From NCBI RefSeq assembly GCF_000412185.1, contig NZ_ASJA01000001.1:306917-370916 (forward strand): DNA of 64,000 bases, given 5' to 3'. Numbering within the stretch: the stretch's first letter is position 1; the number at the start of each line of letters is the position of its first letter. This document shows, in pieces, positions 24,363 to 32,563 of this stretch. This DNA comes from Euryhalocaulis caribicus. Its GTDB lineage: Bacteria > Pseudomonadota > Alphaproteobacteria > Caulobacterales > Maricaulaceae. The notes below the pieces were generated by a model. It had not been told where the DNA came from. It made no database searches and worked only from the letters and a program-made list of their open reading frames with translations. The position numbers and the translations under genes were made by a program.

Positions 24363-25976
24363 TTACGACTTCGGAGAAATCGGGAAGCAGCCGTCGCCGC
24401 GCTTGGTCAGATCGGCGCACAGGCTGGCTGCGGCGATCTGCGACAGGCCGGTAAAGCGCGCGCGATACATCGGCTTGTCGCCCGGCGTCGTCTCGACCCG
24501 CGTGCTGGCCGCGGTCAGGGCCGCAAAACTCAGCCCCTCGATTTCCTTCAGCCGCTCGGCCGCCTTGGTTTCAGAGCCGAAGGCGCCGACCTGGATTTCC
24601 CATTCGCCCTGGAAGACCGGCGAAGCCTTGCGTGCAGCAACGGCAATGTCCGCAACTTCCTTGGGCTCGGCGTCGGCCACAGGCGTGGCTTCAACCGGCG
24701 CGGGAGCGGCCGTGACGCCTTGAGGCTGCTTGTCGAAGACCAGCTTGGCCATCTGGACGGCCGCGGGCTTTTCGTCTTCCGCGGCTTCGTCGGTTTGGGT
24801 TTCCACGGGCGTTTCGGCGGCCAGCTGAACCGGACCGTCCGTCTGTTCCGGCATCGCCACCACAACAGGTTCGGGGCGCGCGGGCGCAGGCTCAGGCTTT
24901 TCCTCGACCGGGGCCGGGGCGGCCTCTTCCTCTGTCGGTTCCCCGGCGTCGTCGGCAAAGACGATCTTGACGCCGCGGCGCTCGGAAGAGCCTTGCGCGG
25001 CGGGCTTGCTGAGCTCCAGCGAGGCCAGCGCCAGTTCCTGTTCGTCCTTCTCGACGGCCGGCGCGGTGGCGACCTGCGGGCCGCGCGGCGCGGCCGTGAC
25101 AAAGCCGGAGCTGGGCGCGGTGCCGCTGTCGTTCAGAGCCACGAAGGTCGGATTGACCACGCCTTCGTCGATCGCCTCATAGGAGCGCTCGATCAGGTCT
25201 TCCATGTGGGCGTCGCGGATGCGGCTGGTGGAGCCGCCCAGGACAACGGCGATCAGGCGATGGCCGTCGCGCTCGACGCTGGCGGCCAGGTTGTAGCCGG
25301 AGGCGCGCGTATAGCCGGTCTTGATGCCGTTCACGCCGGTGACGCGGCCCAGAAGATTATTGTGGTTGCCGTAGCCGCGGCCTTTGAACTCGAAGCGCTC
25401 GGTATTGAAATAGCCAAAATAGCCGGGATGGTTTTCCATCAGGGCGCGGGACAGCAGATACATGTCCGTGGCCGTGGTGACCTGTTCCTCGTCCGGCAGG
25501 CCGGAGGCGTTGCGGAAGCGCGTGCGGGTCATCCCCAGTTCCTTGGCCTTGGCCGTCATCATGCGGGCAAAGCGCCATTCGGAACCGCCGATGCGCTCGC
25601 CAAGAGCAGCGGCGACGTCATTGGCGCTCTTGGTGACGAGAGCGTAGATCGCTTCCTCGACGGTCAGGCTGTCGCCGGGTTTGATGTAAAGCTTCGAGGG
25701 CGGCTGGCCGGCGGAGTGCTTGGACATCACAACCTTGTCGGTCAGGCCCAGCTCGCCCGCTTCCAGGGCGTCGAACGCCATGTAGAGCGTCATCATCTTG
25801 GTGAGGGACGCCGGATATCGCAATTCATCGGCGTTGCGCGCATGAATGATTGTGTCGCTTTCCAGATCCACCACCAGAGAGGCATAGCGCTCTGTTTCCG
25901 CATGGGCTGCGGTTGCGGTGATAATGATCGTCAGAAAGGTCGCCAGAGCCGTTGCAATAGCCTGCATGCGCGGCAT
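24363..25976 (-). CDS. D-alanyl-D-alanine carboxypeptidase with C-terminal SPOR domain
   Basis: A 537-residue penicillin-binding protein of the PBP5/6 (S11) type, acting in the periplasm to trim pentapeptide stems. A signal peptide ends in AHAE; the catalytic motifs are Ser57-x-x-Lys60 (SLTK), Ser117-Ala-Asn119 (SAN) and Lys219-Thr-Gly221 (KTG). After residue 270 comes a long proline/glutamate/alanine-rich linker, and the last 75 residues (EIQVGAFGSETKAAERLKEIEGL...) form a SPOR domain, which should target it to septal peptidoglycan. The start at 25976 follows GGGGGA at a short distance; upstream in-frame ATG codons at 25988 and 26036 would mask the signal peptide. The common name for such genes is dacF/dacC. 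Confidence 0.9.
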   Translation of the reverse strand: MPRMQAIATALATFLTIIITATAAHAETERYASLVVDLESDTIIHARNADELRYPASLTKMMTLYMAFDALEAGELGLTDKVVMSKHSAGQPPSKLYIKPGDSLTVEEAIYALVTKSANDVAAALGERIGGSEWRFARMMTAKAKELGMTRTRFRNASGLPDEEQVTTATDMYLLSRALMENHPGYFGYFNTERFEFKGRGYGNHNNLLGRVTGVNGIKTGYTRASGYNLAASVERDGHRLIAVVLGGSTSRIRDAHMEDLIERSYEAIDEGVVNPTFVALNDSGTAPSSGFVTAAPRGPQVATAPAVEKDEQELALASLELSKPAAQGSSERRGVKIVFADDAGEPTEEEAAPAPVEEKPEPAPARPEPVVVAMPEQTDGPVQLAAETPVETQTDEAAEDEKPAAVQMAKLVFDKQPQGVTAAPAPVEATPVADAEPKEVADIAVAARKASPVFQGEWEIQVGAFGSETKAAERLKEIEGLSFAALTAASTRVETTPGDKPMYRARFTGLSQIAAASLCADLTKRGDGCFPISPKS

Positions 25977-26112
25977 GTGTTCCCCCATCCTGTGTCGGGT
26001 TGCCGGATTCGTATCCGTGCACCCTACCCGTCCCATCGTTTATCTATCGTAAACCGAAATGACAGGCGACGGCTATGGCGTTTCGTGCGATTCACCTGAC
26101 AGGCGAACATAA

Positions 26113-26129
26113 ATTGTGCGGTGCACAAT
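26113..26129. promoter_or_regulatory. 17-bp palindrome, candidate PhaR-type operator
   Basis: ATTGTGC-GGT-GCACAAT is a perfect 7-bp inverted repeat around a 3-nt centre, ending 5 nt before the -35 element of the phasin promoter. Its core TGC-N3-GCA is the kind of TGC/GCA-half-site target used by PhaR, the repressor that senses polyhydroxybutyrate and controls phasin genes. Binding by PhaR is inferred from position and shape. Confidence 0.55.
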
Positions 26130-26134
26130 AAAAC

Positions 26135-26163
26135 TTGACGCACCTGCGAACTGTCCCTATATC
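26135..26163 (+). promoter_or_regulatory. Sigma-70-type promoter of the phasin gene
   Basis: TTGACG (26135-26140) and TATATC (26158-26163) are separated by 17 nt, a near-consensus housekeeping promoter. Transcription would start around 26170, giving a leader of about 140 nt before the phasin ATG at 26310. Confidence 0.55.
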
Positions 26164-26309
26164 ACAGCCTGTGAGGAAAAGGGCTTCGGGCCCGGCCTCG
26201 GCGCCGAACAGGCGCGCTGCGTGACGCCAACACGAACAGATGCTTGCAGGGCCTGGATTTCCCGCGTTCCGGCCCCGCCAAATTACCGGACCCACGAAAG
26301 GAATTACAG

Positions 26310-26783
26310 ATGGCTACGACCAAAACCACGACCGCCAAGAAAACCGCTGAAAAAGCCACGGAAACCGCCGAGCGCAACGCCGAGGCGTTTGCCGAAGCCG
26401 GCCAGCAGGCTTTCCGCGAAGGCATCGAGCGCACGACCGCTACGATTGGCGATTTCTCCGCCTATGGCAAAGAGAACATGGACGCCATGATCGAGTCGCT
26501 GACGATCACGACCAAAGGCGTCGAAGATCTGAACACGAGCGCCGCAGCCTACGCCAAGGACTCTGTCGAAGGCAGCGTCGAAGCGGCGAAGAGCATGGCC
26601 TCCGCGAAGAGCGTTCAGGAAGTGATCGAGATCCAGAGCGAGTACGCCAAGTCCTCCATGGACCGCTATGTTTCCGAAATGACCAAGACGACCGATCTGT
26701 TGACCGGCCTGGTCAAGAACGCCTGGCGTCCGCTGAACGACCGCGCCGCCAAAACGATGGAACAGGTTCAGGCCCAGCGCTAG
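26310..26783 (+). CDS. Phasin family protein
   Basis: A 157-residue all-helical protein, rich in Ala, Thr, Glu and Lys, with the phasin layout: a basic Thr/Lys-rich head (TTKTTTAKKTAEKATETAE), amphipathic helices, then VQEVIEIQSEYAKSSMDRYVSEMTKTTDLL. Phasins coat polyhydroxyalkanoate granules and control their size. AGGA lies 7 nt before the ATG at 26310, which fixes the start; the open frame reaches 66 nt further upstream. It has its own promoter, operator and a strong terminator, so it is monocistronic and likely highly expressed. No PHA synthase gene is in the window. Confidence 0.88.
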   Translation: MATTKTTTAKKTAEKATETAERNAEAFAEAGQQAFREGIERTTATIGDFSAYGKENMDAMIESLTITTKGVEDLNTSAAAYAKDSVEGSVEAAKSMASAKSVQEVIEIQSEYAKSSMDRYVSEMTKTTDLLTGLVKNAWRPLNDRAAKTMEQVQAQR

Positions 26784-26806
26784 CCGCAGCCAGCCTGACT
26801 GCTTCA

Positions 26807-26836
26807 AAAAGGCCCGGCGGAGACGCCGGGCCTTTT
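26807..26836 (+). terminator. Intrinsic terminator of the phasin gene
   Basis: A perfect hairpin with arms AAAAGGCCCGGCG and CGCCGGGCCTTTT and a GAGA loop, followed by C-ATTTTT, 23 nt after the phasin stop. This is a textbook Rho-independent terminator and the strongest in the window. Confidence 0.9.
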
Positions 26837-26930
26837 CATTTTTATGCAAGTCGCAGGCGTTACGCCTTTTCAAGTGCGCGACTCGTCATATTTAATTCAG
26901 TCTGAGCAGGCAGAGTCGAATTCGACCAAG

Positions 26931-27266
26931 ATGACAGAGCCGAACAAAAACAAGCCCGGGCAGGGGGATGACGGCCAGACCGGAGTCGTCACGGAGACGC
27001 GCGTCAAAACCAAACGTCCGTCCATGTACCGGGTCTTGCTGCTCAATGACGACTACACGCCGATGGAATTTGTCATCGCCGTCCTGCAGCAGATTTTCAA
27101 CAAGTCCTCAGACGAGGCGACGACGATCATGCTGCACGTTCACCAGAACGGCGTCGGCGTATGCGGCGTGTTCACGTACGAGGTTGCTGAGACGAAAGTT
27201 GTCCAGGTAGTGGACGCGGCCCGTCGCGCGCAGCATCCTCTTCAATGCACGATGGAGAAAGTTTAG
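26931..27266 (+). CDS. clpS: ClpS adaptor of the ClpAP protease
   Basis: A 111-residue adaptor that delivers N-end-rule substrates to ClpA. After a flexible hydrophilic N-terminal extension of about 35 residues comes the ClpS fold: [16 protein letters not shown], with the Asn-Asp pair of the N-degron pocket, then [21 protein letters not shown]. It ends 7 nt before clpA, the standard operon. The ATG at 26931 is chosen because the upstream 29 in-frame codons do not match the family. Confidence 0.95.
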   Translation: MTEPNKNKPGQGDDGQTGVVTETRVKTKRPSMYRVLLLNDDYTPMEFVIAVLQQIFNKSSDEATTIMLHVHQNGVGVCGVFTYEVAETKVVQVVDAARRAQHPLQCTMEKV

Positions 27267-27273
27267 GACCCAA

Positions 27274-29616
27274 ATGCCCTCATTCTCGTCAGGTCTGGAA
27301 GAAACCCTGCACCGCGCCATCGCCTATGCGAATGAACGCGATCATGAATATGCCACGCTCGAGCATCTTCTTCTGGCGCTAATTGACGACGCGGACGCCG
27401 CAGCCGTTATGCGGGCCTGCGAAGTGGATATGAGCGAACTTCGCGACGATCTGGCCGGCTACGTCGATAACGAGCTGAGCAACCTTTCCATCGACAGCGA
27501 GGAAGACGCCAAGCCGACGACGGGTTTCCAGCGCGTCGTGCAGAGGGCGGTCATTCATGTGCAGTCCTCGGGCCGCGAGGAGGTGACTGGAGCCAATGTG
27601 CTGGTCGCCCTGTTCGCCGAGCGCGAGAGCCACGCCGTCTATTTCCTCCAGGAACAGGAAATGAGCCGCTATGACGCGGTGAATTATATTTCCCACGGCA
27701 TCGCCAAGAGCGCGGCCGAAAGCGAGGCGCGCCCGGTGCGCGGCGCCGCCGAGGGCGAGGACGAGCCGGTGAAATCCGGCGCCGAGGCGCTGGACGCCTA
27801 TTGCGTGAACCTGAACCAGAAGGCGAAGGACGGCGATGTCGATCCGCTGATCGGCCGCGGGCCGGAAGTGGAGCGCTGCATCCAGATTCTCTGCCGCCGC
27901 CGCAAGAACAATCCGCTTCTGGTGGGCGATCCGGGCGTCGGCAAGACCGCCATCGCCGAAGGCCTTGCGCGCAAGATTGTGGAAGGCGAAGTGCCGGACG
28001 TTCTGGGCGAGGCGACCATCTTCGCGCTGGACATGGGCGCCTTGCTGGCCGGAACGCGCTATCGCGGCGATTTCGAGGAACGGCTGAAGGCGGTCGTCAA
28101 GGAGCTGGAGGAATTCGACGGCGCGATCCTGTTCATTGATGAAATCCATACCGTGATCGGCGCCGGGGCGACCTCCGGCGGCGCGATGGACGCGTCGAAC
28201 CTTCTCAAGCCGGCGCTGCAATCAGGCGCGCTGCGCTGCATGGGCTCGACCACCTACAAGGAGTTCCGTCAGCATTTCGAGCGCGACCGCGCGCTGGCCC
28301 GGCGATTCCAGAAGATTGACGTGAACGAGCCGGACGAGGCGGACGCCATCAAGATCCTGATGGGGCTGAAGCCGTATTTCGAAGACTTCCACGGCATCAA
28401 ATACACCAGCGAGGCCATCAAGCAGGCGGTCAAGCTGTCCGCCCGCTACATGTCCGACCGCAAGCTGCCGGACAAGGCGATCGACGTGATTGACGAGGTC
28501 GGGGCCAGTCAGATGCTTAAACCCGCCTCCCGCCGGAAGAAGCAGATCGGCGTGAAGGATGTTGAAGACATCATCGCCAAGATGGCGCGCATTCCGGCCA
28601 AACAGGTCAACCAGTCCGACGAGAAGGCGCTGAAGGCGCTGGACGAGGATCTCAAGCGCGTCGTGTTCGGACAGGACGCGGCCATCGAGCAGCTGTCCGC
28701 GGCGATCAAGCTGGCCCGCGCCGGCCTGCGCGAACCGGACAAACCGATCGGCAACTATCTGTTCTCCGGCCCCACGGGCGTCGGCAAGACGGAGGTCGCG
28801 CGTCAGCTCGCCTCGATCATGGGGGTGGAGCTGATCCGCTTCGACATGTCGGAATATATGGAGCGCCATACGGTTTCCCGCCTTATCGGCGCGCCGCCGG
28901 GCTATGTCGGCTATGACCAGGGCGGCCTGCTGACCGACACGGTCGACCAGCACCCGCATTCGGTGCTGCTGCTCGACGAGATCGAGAAGGCGCACCCGGA
29001 TCTGTTCAACGTGCTGCTGCAGGTCATGGACCACGGCACGCTGACCGACACCAACGGCAAGAAGATCGATTTCCGGAATGTCGTGGTGATCATGACGACC
29101 AATGCCGGGGCATCCGATGCGGCCAAGAACGCCATCGGGTTCGGACGCGACAAGCGGGAGGGCGAGGATCAGGCCGCCATCGAGCGCCTGTTCAGCCCGG
29201 AATTCCGCAACCGTCTGGACGCGACTATCGCCTTCGGCAATCTGACGCCGGAAATCATCGAGCGCGTGGTCGAGAAGTTCGTGCTGCAGCTGGAAGGCCA
29301 GTTGGCCGATCGGAACATCACGTTCGAGCTGACGGACGCGGCGATCCGCTGGCTGGCCAAGCGCGGCTATGACGACAAGTTTGGTGCCCGCCCGCTGGCG
29401 CGCGTCATTCAGGACGCCATCAAGAAGCCGCTGGCCGACGAGATCCTGTTTGGCAAGCTGAAGAAGGGCGGCGTGGTCGAGGTCGATATCGACCCGAAAG
29501 ACGACGAAAAGCTGAGCTTCAACTTGCTGGACGCGGACACGCTGAAGAGCCGGAAGGCGTCCAAGAAGCCCAAGGCGGCGCCAAAAAAACGCAAAAAGAC
29601 AGAGACCGTCAGCTAG
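27274..29616 (+). CDS. clpA: ClpA, ATP-dependent unfoldase of the ClpAP protease
   Basis: A 780-residue AAA+ unfoldase. The N domain (about 1-145) is the double ClpN repeat that binds ClpS. The first AAA+ module has Walker A GDPGVGKT at 218-225; the second has GPTGVGKT at 499-506, with [12 protein letters not shown] as its Walker B. The C-terminus ends in a lysine-rich tail typical of alphaproteobacterial ClpA. It lacks the long coiled-coil middle domain of ClpB. AGGA precedes the ATG. It is encoded right behind clpS. Confidence 0.96.
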   Translation: MPSFSSGLEETLHRAIAYANERDHEYATLEHLLLALIDDADAAAVMRACEVDMSELRDDLAGYVDNELSNLSIDSEEDAKPTTGFQRVVQRAVIHVQSSGREEVTGANVLVALFAERESHAVYFLQEQEMSRYDAVNYISHGIAKSAAESEARPVRGAAEGEDEPVKSGAEALDAYCVNLNQKAKDGDVDPLIGRGPEVERCIQILCRRRKNNPLLVGDPGVGKTAIAEGLARKIVEGEVPDVLGEATIFALDMGALLAGTRYRGDFEERLKAVVKELEEFDGAILFIDEIHTVIGAGATSGGAMDASNLLKPALQSGALRCMGSTTYKEFRQHFERDRALARRFQKIDVNEPDEADAIKILMGLKPYFEDFHGIKYTSEAIKQAVKLSARYMSDRKLPDKAIDVIDEVGASQMLKPASRRKKQIGVKDVEDIIAKMARIPAKQVNQSDEKALKALDEDLKRVVFGQDAAIEQLSAAIKLARAGLREPDKPIGNYLFSGPTGVGKTEVARQLASIMGVELIRFDMSEYMERHTVSRLIGAPPGYVGYDQGGLLTDTVDQHPHSVLLLDEIEKAHPDLFNVLLQVMDHGTLTDTNGKKIDFRNVVVIMTTNAGASDAAKNAIGFGRDKREGEDQAAIERLFSPEFRNRLDATIAFGNLTPEIIERVVEKFVLQLEGQLADRNITFELTDAAIRWLAKRGYDDKFGARPLARVIQDAIKKPLADEILFGKLKKGGVVEVDIDPKDDEKLSFNLLDADTLKSRKASKKPKAAPKKRKKTETVS

Positions 29617-29642
29617 GTTGCGACGGTTCCATCTAGGCAATT

Positions 29643-29669
29643 ACGGGCCGCCTTGCTAAGGCGGCCCGT
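29643..29669 (+). terminator. Perfect 12-bp hairpin between clpA and the CoA-transferase start codon
   Basis: Arms ACGGGCCGCCTT and AAGGCGGCCCGT enclose a GCT loop; the hairpin ends at the base immediately before the ATG of the next gene. There is no T-tract after it, so it is an atypical terminator for clpA or an RNA structure that affects translation of the following gene. Confidence 0.5.
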
Positions 29670-30890
29670 ATGACTCTGCCCCTCCAGAATATCCGCGTTC
29701 TCGATCTCTCCCGCGTTCTGGCCGGCCCTTTCGCCGCACAGACTCTGGGCGATCTGGGCGCTGACGTGATCAAGGTGGAGCGTCCCGGCGCCGGCGACGA
29801 TACGCGCAGCTGGGGCCCGCCTTTTCTGACCAGCGTCGAAGGCGAAGAAGGCGACGCGGCCTATTTCCTGTCCGCCAACCGCAACAAACGCTCCATCGCG
29901 GTGGATATCGCCACTGATGAGGGACAAGCGATCATTCGCGCGCTGGCGGCGGAAAGCGATGTCGTGCTGGAGAATTTCAAGAGCGGCGGCCTGGCAAAGT
30001 ACGGGCTGGATTACGATTCCCTGAAAGCGCTCAATCCGAAGCTGATCTATTGTTCGATTACCGGGTTCGGGCAGACCGGCCCGGAAGCGGCGCGCGCCGG
30101 ATATGACTTCATGATCCAGGGCATGTCCGGTCTGATGTCGGTGACTGGCGAGGCCGAGGAGGAGGGCGGGCAGCCGACAAAGGTGGGCGTCGCGGTGTCG
30201 GACCTTTTCACCGGCCTGTATGCCTCCACCAGCATCTGTGCGGCGCTGCAGCGCCGCAATCAGACAGGCGAGGGGGCTTATATCGACCTGGCGCTGTTCG
30301 ACTGCCAGCTGGCGGCGATGGCCAATCAGGCGATGAATTATCTGGTCTCCGGCCGGTCGCCGGCGCGCGTCGGGGCGCAGCATCCCAATATCGTGCCTTA
30401 CGCCCGGATGCCGAGCGCCGATGGCTATTTCATCCTGGCGGTCGGGAATAACCATCAGTTCGAAAAATTCTGCGCCATCGCCGGCCATCCGGAATGGGCG
30501 GAAGACGCGCGCTTCGGGCGCAACCGCGACCGCGTGGACAATCGGAAGGCGTTGCACGCCCTGATCGAACCGGTGACCCGGACGCGGACCTCCGCCGACT
30601 GGCTGGCGGCGCTGGATGAGGCGGGCGTGCCGTGCGGTCCCATCAACAGCGTGGGCGATGCGTTCGAAGAGCCGCAGGCGGCGGCCCGTCAGATGCGCCG
30701 GCCTGTCGACCATGCGCAGGCCGGTCCCGTGGAGATTACCGGATCGCCGATCTGGATGGATGGCGCGCCGATGGATGTGCGGCGCTCGCCGCCGACGCTG
30801 GGCCAGCAAACCGACGAGGTTTTGCGCGAGGCGCTTGGCAAATCGGCAGAGGATATTGCCCGCCTGCGCGATTCCGGGATCATCGGCTAG
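29670..30890 (+). CDS. Class III (CaiB/BaiF) CoA-transferase
   Basis: A 406-residue family III CoA-transferase. It has the family N-terminus LPLQNIRVLDLSRVLAGPFAAQTLGDLGADVIKVE, with the nucleophilic aspartate expected later in YIDLALFDCQLA, and the GQTGP loop. These enzymes move CoA between carboxylic acids (carnitine, formyl, bile-acid, succinyl types); the substrate cannot be read from the sequence. The start codon directly follows a 12-bp hairpin and has no Shine-Dalgarno sequence, yet the family N-terminus begins here and no later start codon is available. Confidence 0.85.
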   Translation: MTLPLQNIRVLDLSRVLAGPFAAQTLGDLGADVIKVERPGAGDDTRSWGPPFLTSVEGEEGDAAYFLSANRNKRSIAVDIATDEGQAIIRALAAESDVVLENFKSGGLAKYGLDYDSLKALNPKLIYCSITGFGQTGPEAARAGYDFMIQGMSGLMSVTGEAEEEGGQPTKVGVAVSDLFTGLYASTSICAALQRRNQTGEGAYIDLALFDCQLAAMANQAMNYLVSGRSPARVGAQHPNIVPYARMPSADGYFILAVGNNHQFEKFCAIAGHPEWAEDARFGRNRDRVDNRKALHALIEPVTRTRTSADWLAALDEAGVPCGPINSVGDAFEEPQAAARQMRRPVDHAQAGPVEITGSPIWMDGAPMDVRRSPPTLGQQTDEVLREALGKSAEDIARLRDSGIIG

Positions 30891-30937
30891 ATCACCCTTA
30901 GCAAAGGGTTAAGGGGAGTTGGGCGATTCTGTCCGTC

Positions 30938-32053
30938 ATGATGCGCGCATTCGCCCGAACGCCTGTGAAATACAGCCTGCTGGCCGGTCTTGGTCTGAGC
31001 CTGGGCGCGTGCGCCAGCACGCCATCGGTCGCGCCGGTGGAGCATCGGCGCGCGAATTCGGAGCGGCCCGCGCCGACCCGGCCGGAGCCGGTTGTGCAGA
31101 ACGAGCCTGATCTGCCGCAAGCCGTTCCCAGCCGCTCCAGCGAGATTTCCGCCGCGCCTCTATCGCCGTCCTCCGCCAGTCCGGAGCCGCTTCAACCTGC
31201 GCCTGAGGTTTCCAGTCCCAAGGATACGCCCAGCCGGATCACGGTTCAGAAGGGCGATACGCTGTTCTCTCTGTCCGAGCGTTATTCCGTACCGTTGCAT
31301 TCCATGATTTCCGCGAACGGGCTGGAGCCGCCTTACACGTTGAGCGTCGGACAGGCCCTCACCGTGCCGCAGCCGGAAATGCATGTGGTGAAGGCGGGAG
31401 AGACGCTGAACGAAATCGCGGCGAAATATAATATCGATCCGCCATCCCTGTTGCTGTTGAATCGTCTGCATTCGGCCGGCGGCCTGCAGCCGGGTCAGGC
31501 TCTGATGCTGCCGGCCGATGAGCCGATGCGGCGGGTGGCGTCCGTGTCGCGCCCCGCCAGCACGACGACCTCGTCTTCAGCGGCGAGTTCCTCGTCTTCA
31601 ACCGCATCCACCGCCACATCCACGCCAACGCCGGAGCGCACCACCCCGCCAGCGCGCGGCGTGCAGATTCGGCAGGCGAAATTCGACTGGCCGATTCAGG
31701 GCCGCATCCTGTCCGCCTTCGGTCCGAAATCTCAGGGGCTGCAGAATGACGGCGTGAATATCGCCGCGAAAGCCGGCGATCCGGTGCGGGCGGCTGGCGA
31801 CGGGGTGATCGTATATGCCGGCAATGAACTGGCCGGATATGGCGAGCTTCTTCTGGTTGAGCACGATGGCGGATGGATCACGGCATACGCCCATAACCGC
31901 GCGTTGAACGTGAAAGAGGGCGACCGCGTGTCGCGGGGACAGGTTATCGCCGAGGCCGGTCAGACCGGGTCGGTTGATACGCCGCAAGTGCATTTTGAGG
32001 TGCGTCAGGGCGTCAGCCCGGTGGACCCGATGCAATATCTTCCCACCGCATAA
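30938..32053 (+). CDS. nlpD: NlpD-like LysM/M23 lipoprotein (amidase activator)
   Basis: A 371-residue protein with lipobox LGAC near residue 24, a proline/serine linker, two LysM peptidoglycan-binding repeats (about 105-150 and 155-195), a Ser/Thr-rich spacer and a C-terminal M23/LytM domain. In the LytM domain the zinc ligands are missing: the usual HxxxD site reads NDGVN, as in NlpD/EnvC proteins that activate cell-wall amidases rather than cut. The final motif VHFEVRQG-SPVDPMQYL is typical. It precedes yajC-secD-secF. It should act at the division septum in the periplasm. Confidence 0.85.
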   Translation: MMRAFARTPVKYSLLAGLGLSLGACASTPSVAPVEHRRANSERPAPTRPEPVVQNEPDLPQAVPSRSSEISAAPLSPSSASPEPLQPAPEVSSPKDTPSRITVQKGDTLFSLSERYSVPLHSMISANGLEPPYTLSVGQALTVPQPEMHVVKAGETLNEIAAKYNIDPPSLLLLNRLHSAGGLQPGQALMLPADEPMRRVASVSRPASTTTSSSAASSSSSTASTATSTPTPERTTPPARGVQIRQAKFDWPIQGRILSAFGPKSQGLQNDGVNIAAKAGDPVRAAGDGVIVYAGNELAGYGELLLVEHDGGWITAYAHNRALNVKEGDRVSRGQVIAEAGQTGSVDTPQVHFEVRQGVSPVDPMQYLPTA

Positions 32054-32055
32054 CC

Positions 32056-32076
32056 GTTCGCGCCTCTTTCGCGAAC
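32056..32076 (+). terminator. Weak stem-loop after nlpD-like gene
   Basis: GTTCGCG and CGCGAAC arms pair around a 7-nt loop just after the stop codon. No T-tract follows, so termination is uncertain; it could also stabilise the mRNA end. Confidence 0.3.
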
Positions 32077-32162
32077 CGTTCAAGCCTCTATATAGTCCGC
32101 CATCATTGCAGCGCCGCGCATTCGCGCAGCGCGCGTCAACAACACGTTTCTCGGGGATTTTC

Positions 32163-32519
32163 ATGTTCTCTACGCCCGCTTACGCCGCGGCCGGCGCCGC
32201 TGGAGGGTCCGGCAGCTTTCTGATCCAGATCCTGCCGCTGGTCCTGATCTTCGTCATTTTCTGGTTTCTTCTCATTCGTCCGCAGCAGAAGCGGATGAAA
32301 GAGCACAAGGAAATGATTGGCAATCTGCGCCGTGGCGACGTCGTCGTGACGTCCGGCGGGGTGATCGGCAAGGTCACCAAGGTGGATGACGCCGAAGTCA
32401 CCGTTGAGATTGCGGAAAATACGCGTGTGAAGGTCGTGCGCGGCATGATCTCCGAAGTGCGCAGCAAGCCGGAGCCGGCGTCCAAGCCCGCCGCGGCCAA
32501 CGAAGACGAAAAATCCTGA
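32163..32519 (+). CDS. yajC: YajC, accessory subunit of the Sec translocon
   Basis: A 118-residue inner-membrane protein with one transmembrane helix (IQILPLVLIFVIFWFLLIRP) followed by the YajC signature RPQQKRMKEHKEMI and the domain LRRGDVVVTSGGVIGKVTKV. GGGG lies about 6 nt before the ATG at 32163. It starts the yajC-secD-secF order that is conserved in many bacteria. The lysine/proline-rich tail is variable. Confidence 0.94.
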   Translation: MFSTPAYAAAGAAGGSGSFLIQILPLVLIFVIFWFLLIRPQQKRMKEHKEMIGNLRRGDVVVTSGGVIGKVTKVDDAEVTVEIAENTRVKVVRGMISEVRSKPEPASKPAAANEDEKS

Positions 32520-32563
32520 TCGGCGGTTTTTCGCCCCGTTCCCGCCCTTCCTGAGGTCGCCTC

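Larger units (their letters stand above)
25977..26309. other. 333-nt divergent intergenic region
   Basis: This stretch separates the D,D-carboxypeptidase (leftward) from the phasin (rightward) and holds no convincing gene. It contains the phasin operator and promoter described separately, then about 145 nt of 5' leader. A weak inverted repeat GTTTA-N7-TAAAC at 26038-26054 lies on the carboxypeptidase side and could belong to its promoter. Confidence 0.6.

Noticed and set aside
24720..26099. A 459-codon plus-strand frame opposite the SPOR carboxypeptidase
   Set aside because: The opposite strand holds all PBP catalytic motifs; this frame is an antisense shadow.
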